Positions 22,545 through 31,083 of a DNA stretch of 32,505 nt are shown here, piece after piece (the stretch's first letter is position 1; every line of letters starts with the position of its first letter). Source of the DNA: Candidatus Woesearchaeota archaeon. Lineage in GTDB: Archaea > Nanobdellota > Nanobdellia > Woesearchaeales > GW2011-AR9. The notes below the pieces were generated by a model. It was not told where the DNA came from and made no database searches. It was given only the letters and a program-made list of their open reading frames with translations. A program made the translations under genes and the position numbers. The stretch is from positions 1-32,505 of the forward strand of contig JAAOXZ010000033.1 of NCBI GenBank assembly GCA_018221085.1, read 5' to 3'.

Positions 22545-23516
22545 TTAGATATCCACCGGGAAGAATACATTTCTTAAGATCAAATACAATAAAAACATCC
22601 CAATTAACACCACTGCTTCTTTCTTCCCTAAAGAACGGTGTTTTAATAAGAAAAATAAAATTACTATCGCTCCCAAAATTTTTATTGGCAAATCGTACCA
22701 CACTATTACATTGGGAACAAAATACTTAGAGATCATTGCCCCCAAACCCAGAGCTAAAGTAGGATTGGTAATATTACTGCCAATTAACACTCCCGTAGAC
22801 ATCTCTTTTCTTTTTTTCTTCAAAGCAATTAGTGCCGTCGTCAACTCTGGCAAGGCTGCAGCTATCCCAATAACTAAGACTCCAAAAAAACTGGCACTGA
22901 TAGTTAATTCCATCACTAAAGATTCTGCAGCTATTAATACCCAATTAGCAGCCAAGGCCATTAATACAAAACCAATTAATATCAATGAAACGGTTAACGC
23001 TACTTTTTTAGCAGTTAAATGGTTTTTAGCTCGGATACCTTCATTTAGCTTTTGTCTTTTGAGGTAGACTAAGTAAATCAAGTAACCAATCACTAATGCT
23101 GCTCCTTCCCATCTAGAAATTAAACCGTTGATACTAACTAGCCATAGGGCTACTGCACCTACAATTAGCCCCCCAATAATAGCGGGAATGTTTTTTTTCA
23201 GTACTACTACCGTACCTAAAATGGCCACTATCCCCAAAATAAAATTCTGTTGGAAAATATCTGAACCAATATTAGTTCCTATCACTAGTGAAGAAACCGT
23301 TTGATACAATGAAGGATCTTTTAAAATATGAATGCTGCCCATAATATGGGTCATAATCTCCGGCAAGGAAGTTCCGATGGATAAGATAGTTAACCCAATA
23401 AAAGTTCCCGAGAAACCAAAGTGTTCAGCAATATCTATATTTTTTCTAATTACAAAATGAGCTAGTAAGACAATCACTAAACATCCTATCAATACGATTC
23501 CAAAGTCTACTAACAT
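22545..23516 (-). CDS. CaCA-family Na+/Ca2+ exchanger
   Basis: A 323-aa protein with about ten transmembrane helices. Both alpha-repeats are clear: LSIGTSLPEIMTHIMGSI with VIGTNIGSDIFQQNFILG in the first half, and IAAALPELTTALIALKK with LIGSNITNPTLALGLG in the second. The S-L-P-E, A-L-P-E, GTNIGSD and GSNITNP ion-binding residues are present. It exports Ca2+ against Na+ or H+. The central loop is short, as in prokaryotic members. DUF192 follows after one base. Confidence 0.93.
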   Translation of the reverse strand: MLVDFGIVLIGCLVIVLLAHFVIRKNIDIAEHFGFSGTFIGLTILSIGTSLPEIMTHIMGSIHILKDPSLYQTVSSLVIGTNIGSDIFQQNFILGIVAILGTVVVLKKNIPAIIGGLIVGAVALWLVSINGLISRWEGAALVIGYLIYLVYLKRQKLNEGIRAKNHLTAKKVALTVSLILIGFVLMALAANWVLIAAESLVMELTISASFFGVLVIGIAAALPELTTALIALKKKRKEMSTGVLIGSNITNPTLALGLGAMISKYFVPNVIVWYDLPIKILGAIVILFFLLKHRSLGKKEAVVLIGMFLLYLILRNVFFPVDI

Positions 23517-23621
23517 CTATCTTATTAATAAAATAACAGAACTAAATAAAGGTTACTGAAAGATTTATAAGAATTAACTTTAGAACATTTTATAAATATT
23601 TTACACCTTATATTTATTTAG

Positions 23622-23921
23622 ATGGTCAACCCAGACGAATTATATGTTGTCGATGAGGACAATATTGAAAGGGATATGGACACACTAAGGCAAAAATTAA
23701 AAGAAGCTTATACAAAAAATCCCCTAATAACCATTGGTGAAGCAATTGATAACCTCCAAAATGAATTTTACCGAGGCAGTTTAGAATCTCTTTCTGAAGA
23801 AGAAATTGAAAGAAACCTCGTTCGAGAAATTGCTATTGAAGAATTGGGTTTAGATAAGGTCCCAGTACGGAATCAACATGTTAGTGATTATTTACCTTCA
23901 GAATATTTAAAAAAAGATTGA
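23622..23921 (+). CDS. Uncharacterised acidic protein (99 aa)
   Basis: Family not recognised. Acidic, probably helical (IERDMDTLRQKLKEAYTK, EEEIERNLVREIAIEELG). A TATA box TTTTATAAATA at about 23589-23599 is 22 nt before the ATG. The stop is one base from the leuS stop on the other strand. Confidence 0.55.
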   Translation: MVNPDELYVVDEDNIERDMDTLRQKLKEAYTKNPLITIGEAIDNLQNEFYRGSLESLSEEEIERNLVREIAIEELGLDKVPVRNQHVSDYLPSEYLKKD

Positions 23922-23922
23922 C

Positions 23923-26574
23923 TCACTCTACCAAAACTCCAACCTTACCGGGCATTGCTTTCCGTGCTTTCTCTTCCAACCCACCAACTATAATCTCGAC
24001 GGAACATTCAAACTCTTCAGCAATCGCTTCCTTATTTTCTTCCAAAGCAGTCAATTCACTTTTCTGGTCCAACTTCCCTTCCGGCAGTTTACTAGAATTG
24101 TTAATCAGATAAGGCACTAGCTTACTAATTTCTTTACCATGTTTCTTCAACTCCCCCACCATCAAACCCTTGATAATCATTCCTGGATTTCGATCCTTAG
24201 CTAATAATTTTTTAAACTTAGTAATAAAATCATACTTCCATTTATCGGCTACAAATAATTTAATCAACGATGGCTTTTTAATTCCAATTAACTCTAAAAC
24301 GGTACTAATGTCTCCCATCACTACACCAATTGCTTCTTCCGCCATCTCAGCTTTCAAATCAATCTTCTTTAAATCGTACTTGGGCCACTTAGCTAATGAA
24401 GTAAATCCTTTCTTGCCCAAAACACTCCACAATTCTTCTGACAAATGAGGTACAAACGGATTTAATATTAAAGCCAAATTCTCCACTACTTCTAAGAATA
24501 CTTTCTTATTGACTTCTCCTTTCTTATATTTCACTAAATGCTTCACTAAATCCATCACTGCTCCAATCGCCAAGCTTAATTCAAATTTCTCTAAATAATT
24601 CTCTACCTTTTCAATCGTTCGGTGCATCTTCCCGATCAAATACTTTTCCTTACTGCCCATTTCATTACCATATTCTACTTCATCCAACAAACTACATATT
24701 TTATTCAGGAATTTAAAACAACCATCTACTCCCCCTTCACACCATTCTAGCTCTTTCTCTGGCAGAGCAGTAAATAAAATGAACCAGCGGGCAGTATCGG
24801 CTCCATATTTGTCCATAATCACTTCTGGTTCTACTACGTTACCTAAGGACTTACTCATTTTCACACCTTCTTTCAACACCATTCCTTGACATAATAACCT
24901 AGCAAACGGTTCATCAAACTTAACCATCTTCAAATCCCGTAAGGCTTTAGTAAAAAATCGAGCATACATCAAATGCATACAGGCATGTTCAATGCCACCA
25001 ATATATTGATCTACTGGCATCCACTTATTCACGGGATCAGATTCAAAAGGCAATTTCTTAGAAGCGGAGCAATAACGTAAAAAGTACCAAGAAGAATCGA
25101 CAAAAGTATCCATGGTGTCTGTTTCCCTTCTACCAACTCCGCCACATTTAGGACATTTACATTTAGCAAAACTCTTAGAATCCTCTAACGGATTTCCCTC
25201 TCCGGTAAACTTAACATCTTTCGGCAGCAACACCGGTAATTTTTTCTCCGGCACCATCCCACATTTATCACAATAAACAATTGGAATCGGAGTTCCCCAA
25301 TATCGCTGTCTGGAAATTAACCAATCTCTTAATTTGTAATTTACTACTGCCTTACCTAGTTTTTTCTGCTTCAAAAATTTACCAATCTCCACAATCGCTT
25401 TTCGATTCCCTAAACCATTAAAATTAGGAGAATTAACTAACTTACCGTCTTTAGTGTAAGCTTGTGACATCGTAGTTACATCCAACTTATACGAAGAAGG
25501 TTGAATCACCACTTTAATTGGAATCTTAAAACGTTTAGCAAATTCAAAATCTCTTTGATCGTGAGCCGGCACCGCCATTACTGCTCCGGCCCCGTATTCA
25601 TAAACTACAAAATTACCCACATAAAGAGGAATTTTCTCTCCAGTGATTGGATGACTAGCATACTTTCCAATAAACATTCCTTTTTTCTCTCCACCTTCTG
25701 CCATCCGTTCAAATTTGTCTTCTTTCTGTACTTCTTTCAAAAAAGAATTAAACTCTTTCTCATACTTGGTTCCTTTAACCCACTTTGCTACCAAGGGATG
25801 TTCTGGAGCAAAGACCATAAAAGTAACCCCAAATAAAGTATCGGCCCGGGTAGTAAAAATAGCTACTTTTTCCTTACCAATTTTAAATTCAATCTCGGTT
25901 CCTTCTGAACGGCCAATCCAGTTCTTTTGCATAATCTTAACTTTCTCCGGCCAATTCTTTAATCCATCTAAGCCATTCAATAACTCCTCAGCATAATCAC
26001 GAATTTTGAAAAACCATTGTCCTAAAAATTTATTCTCTACTTGACTTTTACATCTCCAACATTTCCCACTCACTACTTGCTCGTTAGCCAATACTGTTTT
26101 ACAGCCAGGACACCAATTAACTGGGGCTTCTTTCTTGTAAGCTATCCCTTTTTCTAAAAACTTTAAAAAAATCCATTGGTTCCATTTGTAATATTCTTCA
26201 GAATGCGTCATTAATTCTCTAGACCAATCATAACTTAAACCAATACTCTTCTGCTGCTTCCGCATTTGTTTGATATTGTTCTCAGTCCATTTCCGCGGAT
26301 CTACTTTCTGTTTGATGGCCGCATTTTCTGCCGGCAGACCAAAACTATCATAGCCCATCGGATAAAGAACATTAAAACCTTTCATCCGTTTGTAACGGGC
26401 AAAAGCATCTCCGATGGCATAGTTCCTTAAATGCCCCATATGTAAACCGCTACCCGAAGGATAAGGAAACATTTCTAGAACGTAAAAATTATTTTTACCA
26501 CTAACACTCTTAAATATCTTCTTTTCGTCCCACTTCTTCTGCCACTTACTAGAGATCTTCTTTAAGTTAATCAT
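23923..26574 (-). CDS. leuS: Leucyl-tRNA synthetase, bacterial-type core
   Basis: An 883-aa class Ia synthetase. HMGH (45-48) and KMSKS (572-576) are intact. The CP1 editing domain at about 221-415 has TTRADTLFG and GAGAVMAVPAHDQRDF with the conserved Asp (about 339). Zinc-type Cys clusters lie at CPGC/CWRC (155-175) and CDKC/CPKC. PMGYDSFGLPAENAA, LRDWLISRQRYWGTPIPIVYC and DTFVDSSWYFLRYC are the bacterial LeuRS wording. The bacterial C-terminal pattern (VPGKLLNLVV-like) is missing; instead it ends KARKAMPGKVGVLVE, closer to archaeal LeuRS ends. Convergent with the small gene at 23622. Confidence 0.95.
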   Translation of the reverse strand: MINLKKISSKWQKKWDEKKIFKSVSGKNNFYVLEMFPYPSGSGLHMGHLRNYAIGDAFARYKRMKGFNVLYPMGYDSFGLPAENAAIKQKVDPRKWTENNIKQMRKQQKSIGLSYDWSRELMTHSEEYYKWNQWIFLKFLEKGIAYKKEAPVNWCPGCKTVLANEQVVSGKCWRCKSQVENKFLGQWFFKIRDYAEELLNGLDGLKNWPEKVKIMQKNWIGRSEGTEIEFKIGKEKVAIFTTRADTLFGVTFMVFAPEHPLVAKWVKGTKYEKEFNSFLKEVQKEDKFERMAEGGEKKGMFIGKYASHPITGEKIPLYVGNFVVYEYGAGAVMAVPAHDQRDFEFAKRFKIPIKVVIQPSSYKLDVTTMSQAYTKDGKLVNSPNFNGLGNRKAIVEIGKFLKQKKLGKAVVNYKLRDWLISRQRYWGTPIPIVYCDKCGMVPEKKLPVLLPKDVKFTGEGNPLEDSKSFAKCKCPKCGGVGRRETDTMDTFVDSSWYFLRYCSASKKLPFESDPVNKWMPVDQYIGGIEHACMHLMYARFFTKALRDLKMVKFDEPFARLLCQGMVLKEGVKMSKSLGNVVEPEVIMDKYGADTARWFILFTALPEKELEWCEGGVDGCFKFLNKICSLLDEVEYGNEMGSKEKYLIGKMHRTIEKVENYLEKFELSLAIGAVMDLVKHLVKYKKGEVNKKVFLEVVENLALILNPFVPHLSEELWSVLGKKGFTSLAKWPKYDLKKIDLKAEMAEEAIGVVMGDISTVLELIGIKKPSLIKLFVADKWKYDFITKFKKLLAKDRNPGMIIKGLMVGELKKHGKEISKLVPYLINNSSKLPEGKLDQKSELTALEENKEAIAEEFECSVEIIVGGLEEKARKAMPGKVGVLVE

Positions 26575-26606
26575 AACAATAGAAAAAGAACTTTAACTTT
26601 TAAACT

Positions 26607-26876
26607 TTACCTTAATAATAAATTATCTGATTTCAAATCCACTCGTTTCATATCTTCTTTTTCTAAACGTCGGATCAAATCAGAGTCTCTAACTTCCACT
26701 GCCGTAGCAGTATGGGTTGCTACATGATCATTAAGGACACGATAAACTACTCCATTTTTTGGACCGTCTATTAAATAAAGTGCTCCTTCTAGTTCTATTG
26801 CTTGTAATCGACAAAGATGGTCTCCTTCTACATACCCACGATCCCCATCAAAATTCTCTATAGTTACAATTGTCAT
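26607..26876 (-). CDS. Uncharacterised small protein (89 aa)
   Basis: Family not recognised. Beta-rich first half (TIVTIENFDGDRGYVEGDHL, ALYLIDGPKNGVVYRVLND) and a charged C-terminal helix (DLIRRLEKEDMKRVDLKSDN). It sits 19 nt after rpoN and 32 nt before leuS, in the place where archaeal ribosomal operons usually carry rpoK and S2. Confidence 0.55.
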   Translation of the reverse strand: MTIVTIENFDGDRGYVEGDHLCRLQAIELEGALYLIDGPKNGVVYRVLNDHVATHTATAVEVRDSDLIRRLEKEDMKRVDLKSDNLLLR

Positions 26877-26895
26877 TTTTGATTTTGTCCTTAAC

Positions 26896-27093
26896 TTAGA
26901 ATTTCTTAAATTCTGCCGCTAGATCAATTAATTCTACGTGACCTAAGAGTAATCCTCTACAACAGTATCTTTCTACGCCTAAACTGTCTAAGACTTTCTT
27001 CTTGTCGGCACCTTTACTGGTTTTTTCCGCGTATTCTTCCCATAGGTGACCTACGGGTTTTCCACACGAAAAGCATCTTATTGGAATTATCAT
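26896..27093 (-). CDS. rpoN: RNA polymerase subunit Rpb10/RpoN
   Basis: A 65-aa protein. The atypical zinc bundle is diagnostic: IPIRCFSCGKPVGHLWEEY (CFSCG) and GVERYCCRGLLLGHVELID (YCCRG). Full length. GGAG lies 9-10 nt before the ATG. TATA-like CTATAAAATG overlaps the end of S9 (about 27152-27161), so a separate promoter within the operon is possible. Confidence 0.95.
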   Translation of the reverse strand: MIIPIRCFSCGKPVGHLWEEYAEKTSKGADKKKVLDSLGVERYCCRGLLLGHVELIDLAAEFKKF

Positions 27094-27161
27094 AATTTCA
27101 ACTCCGTTGGAATTTGATTACTCAAAAATATTTTGATTTTTGTTGTTATCATTTTATAGCA

Positions 27162-27563
27162 TCACCTGTATGATTTTTGTCTTTTTGCTCGCGCTTTGGA
27201 AATATTAGGTTTACAGACTTCTTTTCGTCTGATATCTGCCACTAACAATAACCGATCGTAATCTTCAAAGACTTTTTTCAATTTATTATCGTATTCTACT
27301 AAGGCTCTAGCAATTGCTAATCTAATAGCGTCTGCTTGTCCATTTACTCCACCGCCTCTCACTGAAACCCCTACATTAATTTTCTTAGCTAATTCACCGG
27401 CTAAAATAAGGGGTTCTTGAATTCTTAATCGTGAAACATCATTTCCAAAATTATCTAAAAACACTCCATTAATCTTGACTTTTCCTTGACCTTTTTTCAC
27501 TGTAGCTCTAGCTATAGATCGCTTCCGTTTACCACTCTTATGAACTGCGTTTGATTTTTTCAT
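27162..27563 (-). CDS. rps9: Ribosomal protein uS9
   Basis: A 133-aa protein. RKRSIARATVKKGQGKVKING and VSVRGGGVNGQADAIRLAIARAL are uS9 signatures; the end KARAKRQKSYR gives the conserved basic tail that reaches the P-site tRNA. The frame extends six codons upstream, but ATG 27563 overlaps the L13 stop as ATGA and has GAGGGG about 8 nt upstream, so it is chosen. Confidence 0.96.
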   Translation of the reverse strand: MKKSNAVHKSGKRKRSIARATVKKGQGKVKINGVFLDNFGNDVSRLRIQEPLILAGELAKKINVGVSVRGGGVNGQADAIRLAIARALVEYDNKLKKVFEDYDRLLLVADIRRKEVCKPNISKARAKRQKSYR

Positions 27564-27979
27564 TTTCTTCCCCTCAACCAATTACAGATTTCTGTAACTG
27601 TCACGTATTTTAAAGTAGGTAATTTCCCCACATTAGCACTTTCTATAGTTTCCATATTGGAATTAAACTCCTCAGGAATATTAACATAACACATTACTCG
27701 GCCATAAGCTTCCCGACCTCGTTCTTTTTTGTGTGGCAGCATTCCTCGCACTGCTTTTCTAACAAATCTGTCAGGTAATCTAGGTAATTTAGGACTTTTT
27801 AATGGGTAACCCCCACGCTCTCTTTTCTGTCTTTCATTAGCGAAAACTTTCTTTCTGTCTCCACTAACAACTACCTTGCCGCAATTGACTATTTTAACTT
27901 CTTCGCCTAATAAAGCAGCTTTAGCTGCATATGAGCATAATCGTCCTAGTAATAATTTTTCTCCGTTGATAACTTTCAT
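27560..27979 (-). CDS. rpl13: Ribosomal protein uL13
   Basis: A 139-aa protein. LGRLCSYAAKAALLGEEVKIVNCGKVVVSG, KLPRLPDRFVRKAVRGMLPHK and GREAYGRVMCYVNIPEEF are the archaeal uL13 motifs. It starts within the L18e stop (4-nt overlap) and ends within the S9 start. Confidence 0.96.
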   Translation of the reverse strand: MKVINGEKLLLGRLCSYAAKAALLGEEVKIVNCGKVVVSGDRKKVFANERQKRERGGYPLKSPKLPRLPDRFVRKAVRGMLPHKKERGREAYGRVMCYVNIPEEFNSNMETIESANVGKLPTLKYVTVTEICNWLRGRK

Positions 27980-28338
27980 CCTAATATTCGAACCTTCTTT
28001 CCTTCAGGGTTCGTCTCCATTAATTCTTGAATATCCATTACTTTTCCTACTTTGCTAATTTTCTCTTTAGCTGCATCAGAAAAACTAAAGGCTGCTACGT
28101 CAACTTTCTTGCTTAATTCGCCCAGATTCAAAACTTTTCCTGGAACTACAACTGTTTCTCCTTCTCTAGACCACTTATTAATTTTATAAATATTAACGGT
28201 TCTTCTTTGTCGAGATGGTTTCTTCAAATCACTGGCTAATCTTCTCCACAATTTTACTCCACCTTCTAGAAACTTCTTTTCTAGTTCCTCAATCAGCAAC
28301 TTCAGCTGAAAGTTTGTGGGGCCAGTTCGTTTTACCAT
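27976..28338 (-). CDS. rpl18e: Ribosomal protein eL18
   Basis: A 120-aa protein. KRTGPTNFQLKLLIEELEKK, WRRLASDLKKPSRQRRTVNIYKI and VVVPGKVLNLGELSKKVDVAAFSFS match archaeal eL18. It is two bases after rpoD and overlaps L13 by ATGA. Confidence 0.96.
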   Translation of the reverse strand: MVKRTGPTNFQLKLLIEELEKKFLEGGVKLWRRLASDLKKPSRQRRTVNIYKINKWSREGETVVVPGKVLNLGELSKKVDVAAFSFSDAAKEKISKVGKVMDIQELMETNPEGKKVRILG

Positions 28339-28340
28339 CT

Positions 28341-29105
28341 TTACAATAATCCTTCAAATTCATCTAATTTTTCTAATAAGATATCTACACTAGTATCTAA
28401 GATTTCTTTACAACTTAATTGTCCCCAACTTTCTAAGTTAAAGACCATGTTTTTATCGTTGTTAACTACTTCTATTCCGTGCTCTTCACAAATTTGTTCA
28501 CAAGCACCATTCCATTTAGTGATATCTTTAATCTTCAGAGTTCCGCCTCGGGATTCTAACACTTTACATTCTTCAGCACATCCCTTCACGTCACTTTTAC
28601 CGGTCACTTTGAATTCTGGCCAGCCGTGGAACCATACCCATCCCGGACTCCATTTAGCGTGTTCTTTTCCTTTTCCTAAGATAGCAGTCAGTTGCATTTC
28701 TACTTTCTGTTTTGATATTAATTTTACAATTGGCATTTTGTGCACAAATTTGCATTTAGAATCTTTACTATCTGCATCGGTAGCGTAAACATAACCTTTC
28801 TTACCGCCTTTCAAAACTAAGATTAATTCACAACTGGCACAGCCTTCACCTTCACATTTGCATTTTTCTTTTAAAGTATAACTTTTCAAATCTGTTTTGA
28901 TCGGACTTAAACCCAATCTTAAAGCTATCATTTCGTCGTATAAGGCAGAACTATTTTCTTTGATTTCTACATCTTCTACTGCTAAAACGGGTACTTCTTC
29001 TAAGATTAATCTTCTGATAGCATTAACAAAACCTTCTTCTGAATCCTTTAAGAGGAAAGTTAATAGGTTATTTTTTTTATCCCAATTTAATTTTTCTAGC
29101 TTCAT
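28341..29105 (-). CDS. rpoD: RNA polymerase subunit Rpb3/RpoD
   Basis: A 254-aa protein. [20 protein letters not shown] and [27 protein letters not shown] are the alpha-like dimerisation and assembly motifs. A C-x-C-x4-C-x2-C zinc loop lies at residues 82-92. The iron-sulfur-type D3 insertion (about 170-225) keeps four Cys (177, 181, 203, 207) in two C-x3-C pairs, fewer than in classical two-cluster versions, so one cluster or none is bound. It overlaps S11 by ATGA. Confidence 0.96.
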   Translation of the reverse strand: MKLEKLNWDKKNNLLTFLLKDSEEGFVNAIRRLILEEVPVLAVEDVEIKENSSALYDEMIALRLGLSPIKTDLKSYTLKEKCKCEGEGCASCELILVLKGGKKGYVYATDADSKDSKCKFVHKMPIVKLISKQKVEMQLTAILGKGKEHAKWSPGWVWFHGWPEFKVTGKSDVKGCAEECKVLESRGGTLKIKDITKWNGACEQICEEHGIEVVNNDKNMVFNLESWGQLSCKEILDTSVDILLEKLDEFEGLL

Positions 29106-29548
29106 ACTCGTCTCCCCCTTCTTCCTCCTTTAGCTCGACAACCATTGTGTGGCTCTGGAGTAACTTCTTCAATTTTACCAATACGGATACCCATTCTGGA
29201 TAACGCTCTAATGGCTGCTTGAGCTCCTGGACCGGGACTTTTTGGACCATTGTGGCCTCCTGGGGCTCGCACTTTGATGTATAAACCGCCAATTCCTTTA
29301 TCTTTAATGATCTCTCCGATCTTTTTTGCTACTCCCATCGCTGCAGTTGGTGAACTTTCTAATCGGTCTGCTTTGACTATTTGTCCTCCACTAGATCGGG
29401 CTAAGGTTTCGGTTCCGGTAATATCAGTAACCGTAATGATAGTATTATTATAACTAGCAAAGATGTGGGCAATTCCCCATCTTACTTTTCCGTAGAATTC
29501 CTGTCGTGGTGGTCTCCGTTCAGTATTCCTTCTGTTGTCGTTTCTCAT
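29102..29548 (-). CDS. rps11: Ribosomal protein uS11
   Basis: A 148-aa protein. [49 protein letters not shown] and [21 protein letters not shown] are the conserved uS11 core and basic tail near the mRNA exit. The N-terminus has a short Arg-rich extension. Overlaps S4 and rpoD by 4 nt each. Confidence 0.97.
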   Translation of the reverse strand: MRNDNRRNTERRPPRQEFYGKVRWGIAHIFASYNNTIITVTDITGTETLARSSGGQIVKADRLESSPTAAMGVAKKIGEIIKDKGIGGLYIKVRAPGGHNGPKSPGPGAQAAIRALSRMGIRIGKIEEVTPEPHNGCRAKGGRRGRRV

Positions 29549-30207
29549 TTTTTAACCTCTTCTTTAGTAGGAGTTTCTTCCTTCTTTTCTTCAGCGGGTT
29601 TTTCAGCAGGAGCTTCCTTAGCGGGCTTCTTCTCAGCTTTCACTTCTTCTTTAGCTGGAACAACCGCCTTAACTTCCATTTCGTCTTTCCTACCCAGAAT
29701 CACTCTTTCCGGATGTTCCGGATCATCTAAAGAAGAACGACTATCGAATCGAATCTTATTTTCGTCTTCACTAGAAATAATTGCTGAAGGAAAAGTTAAT
29801 TTCTTATTATCAATCATAATATGTCGGTGAGTAATAAATTGTCTGGCTTGTTTCATACTTCTAGCCAACCCTTTTCTAAAAACTAGACTTTGTAATCTTC
29901 TTTCTAAAATATCTTTTACTTCTAAACCTAAAACTGCATCTAATTCTGCTCCAGCTCCAATCAAACCCCATCGTTGTAATTTATCTACCATCTGCTCTTT
30001 TTCTTTTTCTCCTTGAGAAGTTTTGACGGCAATTAATTGTTTAGCTAAATCTTTATATTTCTTGAGAATAGACTTCATCTTCCAGAGTTCTTTTTTATTC
30101 CCTAGCTTATATTCTTTGACTAGTTCTCTCTCTGATTCAATGACGTCCGCGTTCCACGGGTGTACTGGAGTGGAATATTTTTTTCTTAATTTTCTTGGAG
30201 TTCCCAT
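29545..30207 (-). CDS. rps4: Ribosomal protein uS4 with charged tail
   Basis: A 220-aa protein. [20 protein letters not shown] is the archaeal start, and the S4 RNA-binding domain is at about 105-165 ([36 protein letters not shown]). Residues about 180-220 are a Lys/Glu/Pro/Ala tail similar to that of eS6 in this window. It nucleates small-subunit assembly. It starts three bases after the S13 stop. Confidence 0.96.
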   Translation of the reverse strand: MGTPRKLRKKYSTPVHPWNADVIESERELVKEYKLGNKKELWKMKSILKKYKDLAKQLIAVKTSQGEKEKEQMVDKLQRWGLIGAGAELDAVLGLEVKDILERRLQSLVFRKGLARSMKQARQFITHRHIMIDNKKLTFPSAIISSEDENKIRFDSRSSLDDPEHPERVILGRKDEMEVKAVVPAKEEVKAEKKPAKEAPAEKPAEEKKEETPTKEEVKK

Positions 30208-30210
30208 TAT

Positions 30211-30741
30211 CTATGTTCTCCCCGCTTTGGCTTTTTTCTTAGCTACACCAACAACTTTTCCTTTACTTCTTCGGAAGTTAGCTTTAGTTCTTTGCCCTCT
30301 TACTGGCAAACCTTTAGAATGTCTAACTCCTTTGTAACATTTGATTCTTCTTAATCTTTTGATAGTATTATCTTTAACGAAATCTAAAGTTCCCAAAAAT
30401 AAATGCTTATCTTCACCAGTTTCGTAATTTTTTCTTTGGTTTAACATCCATACTGGGATTCCTTTTCCCATTGGATCAGCAATCACATCGTTTAATTTCT
30501 TAATTTCTTCCTCGCTTAAGGCTCCTACTTTTTTGCCTTTATTAATACCAGCGACATTGCAAATGGCGTTAGCTAAATTGAAACCCATACCTTTAATTTT
30601 TCTTAAAGAAATCTTAAGTGGTTTATCTCCTATTAGATCTACTTGACCAATTCGGACAATATGTTTTAATGACTCTTGTGGTTTTTGCACTGGAGCTTTC
30701 TTTACCGGTTTAACTTCGGTGTTTTGTTTTTCTTCTGTCAT
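30211..30741 (-). CDS. rps13: Ribosomal protein uS13
   Basis: A 176-aa protein. After a Lys/Pro N-terminal extension of about 27 residues come the IVRIGQVDLIGDKPLKISLR core, IKGMGFNLANAICNVAGI, LRRIKCYKGVRHSKGLPVRGQRTKANFR and a basic tail that contacts P-site tRNA. SD GGAGGA lies 13 nt before the ATG and is locked in a hairpin that is part of the upstream gene's last codons. Confidence 0.97.
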   Translation of the reverse strand: MTEEKQNTEVKPVKKAPVQKPQESLKHIVRIGQVDLIGDKPLKISLRKIKGMGFNLANAICNVAGINKGKKVGALSEEEIKKLNDVIADPMGKGIPVWMLNQRKNYETGEDKHLFLGTLDFVKDNTIKRLRRIKCYKGVRHSKGLPVRGQRTKANFRRSKGKVVGVAKKKAKAGRT

Positions 30742-30750
30742 TTTGTAAAT

Positions 30751-30999
30751 TTATCCTCCGTGAGCGGAGGTAAGGATATCCATTAATTTTAATTCAAGTA
30801 AGTCTGATTTTCCTTCTTTGCATAATTCATAAGGAGTTTTATCATTCAGAGCTTTGTTTGGTTGATAAAAAAAATCAACTAAGTTTTCTTTCCCTACTAC
30901 TGCGGCTGCCAAATCAGCTAATGTCTTAACATTCTCTCCAGGCAGCATTAGTTCTTGGTTAGCTACTTTGTAAATTTCTTTTAATCTTGGGTCATCCAT
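30751..30999 (-). CDS. Small protein with MbcA/ParS (DUF2384)-like segment
   Basis: An 82-aa protein. The C-terminal half, DFFYQPNKALNDKTPYELCK followed by DLLELKLMDILTSAHGG, resembles the toxin-binding domain of MbcA/ParS/Xre-type antitoxins (N-x-A-L-x-x-x-T-P-x-E-L). No HTH and no toxin partner is adjacent. It is the first gene before S13, and its 3' end forms the hairpin over the S13 SD. Whether it is an antitoxin-like or a housekeeping protein is open. Confidence 0.6.
   Translation of the reverse strand: MDDPRLKEIYKVANQELMLPGENVKTLADLAAAVVGKENLVDFFYQPNKALNDKTPYELCKEGKSDLLELKLMDILTSAHGG
30755..30770 (-). promoter_or_regulatory. Hairpin sequestering the S13 ribosome-binding site
   Basis: Minus strand CCTCCG (30765-30770), loop CTCA, CGGAGG (30755-30760). 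The 3' arm holds GGAGG, the only SD-like sequence for S13. The 5' arm is in the last sense codons of the upstream 82-aa gene, whose TAA directly follows the hairpin. A ribosome finishing that gene would open the stem. Confidence 0.6.
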
Positions 31000-31013
31000 T
31001 TTTATTCAATAAA

Positions 31014-31035
31014 GCTAAGAAATGACTTTCTCAGC
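31014..31035 (-). promoter_or_regulatory. Leader hairpin before the ribosomal operon
   Basis: Minus strand GCTGAGAAA, loop GTCA, TTTCTTAGC gives nine base pairs with one G-U, ending 14 nt before the ATG at 30999. Candidate TATA TTTTAATAC (about 31063-31071) would place the hairpin in the 5' leader. No SD is seen for the first gene. Confidence 0.45.
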
Positions 31036-31083
31036 CCTGTGCGCTATTAACTCGGACTATTTCGTATTAAAACTGAGGCTTGT

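Noticed and set aside
22544-22570. Upstream extension of DUF192 into the exchanger gene
   Set aside because: Extra residues do not match the family; ATG one base after the exchanger stop is sufficient.
29465-29830. Plus-strand 121-aa open frame opposite uS4/uS11
   Set aside because: Ser/Phe/Ala-rich antisense shadow of the uS4 charged tail.
31020-31080. Possible C/D box small RNA before the ribosomal operon
   Set aside because: CTGA-like boxes occur but no proper RTGATGA C box; the region is better explained as promoter plus leader hairpin.
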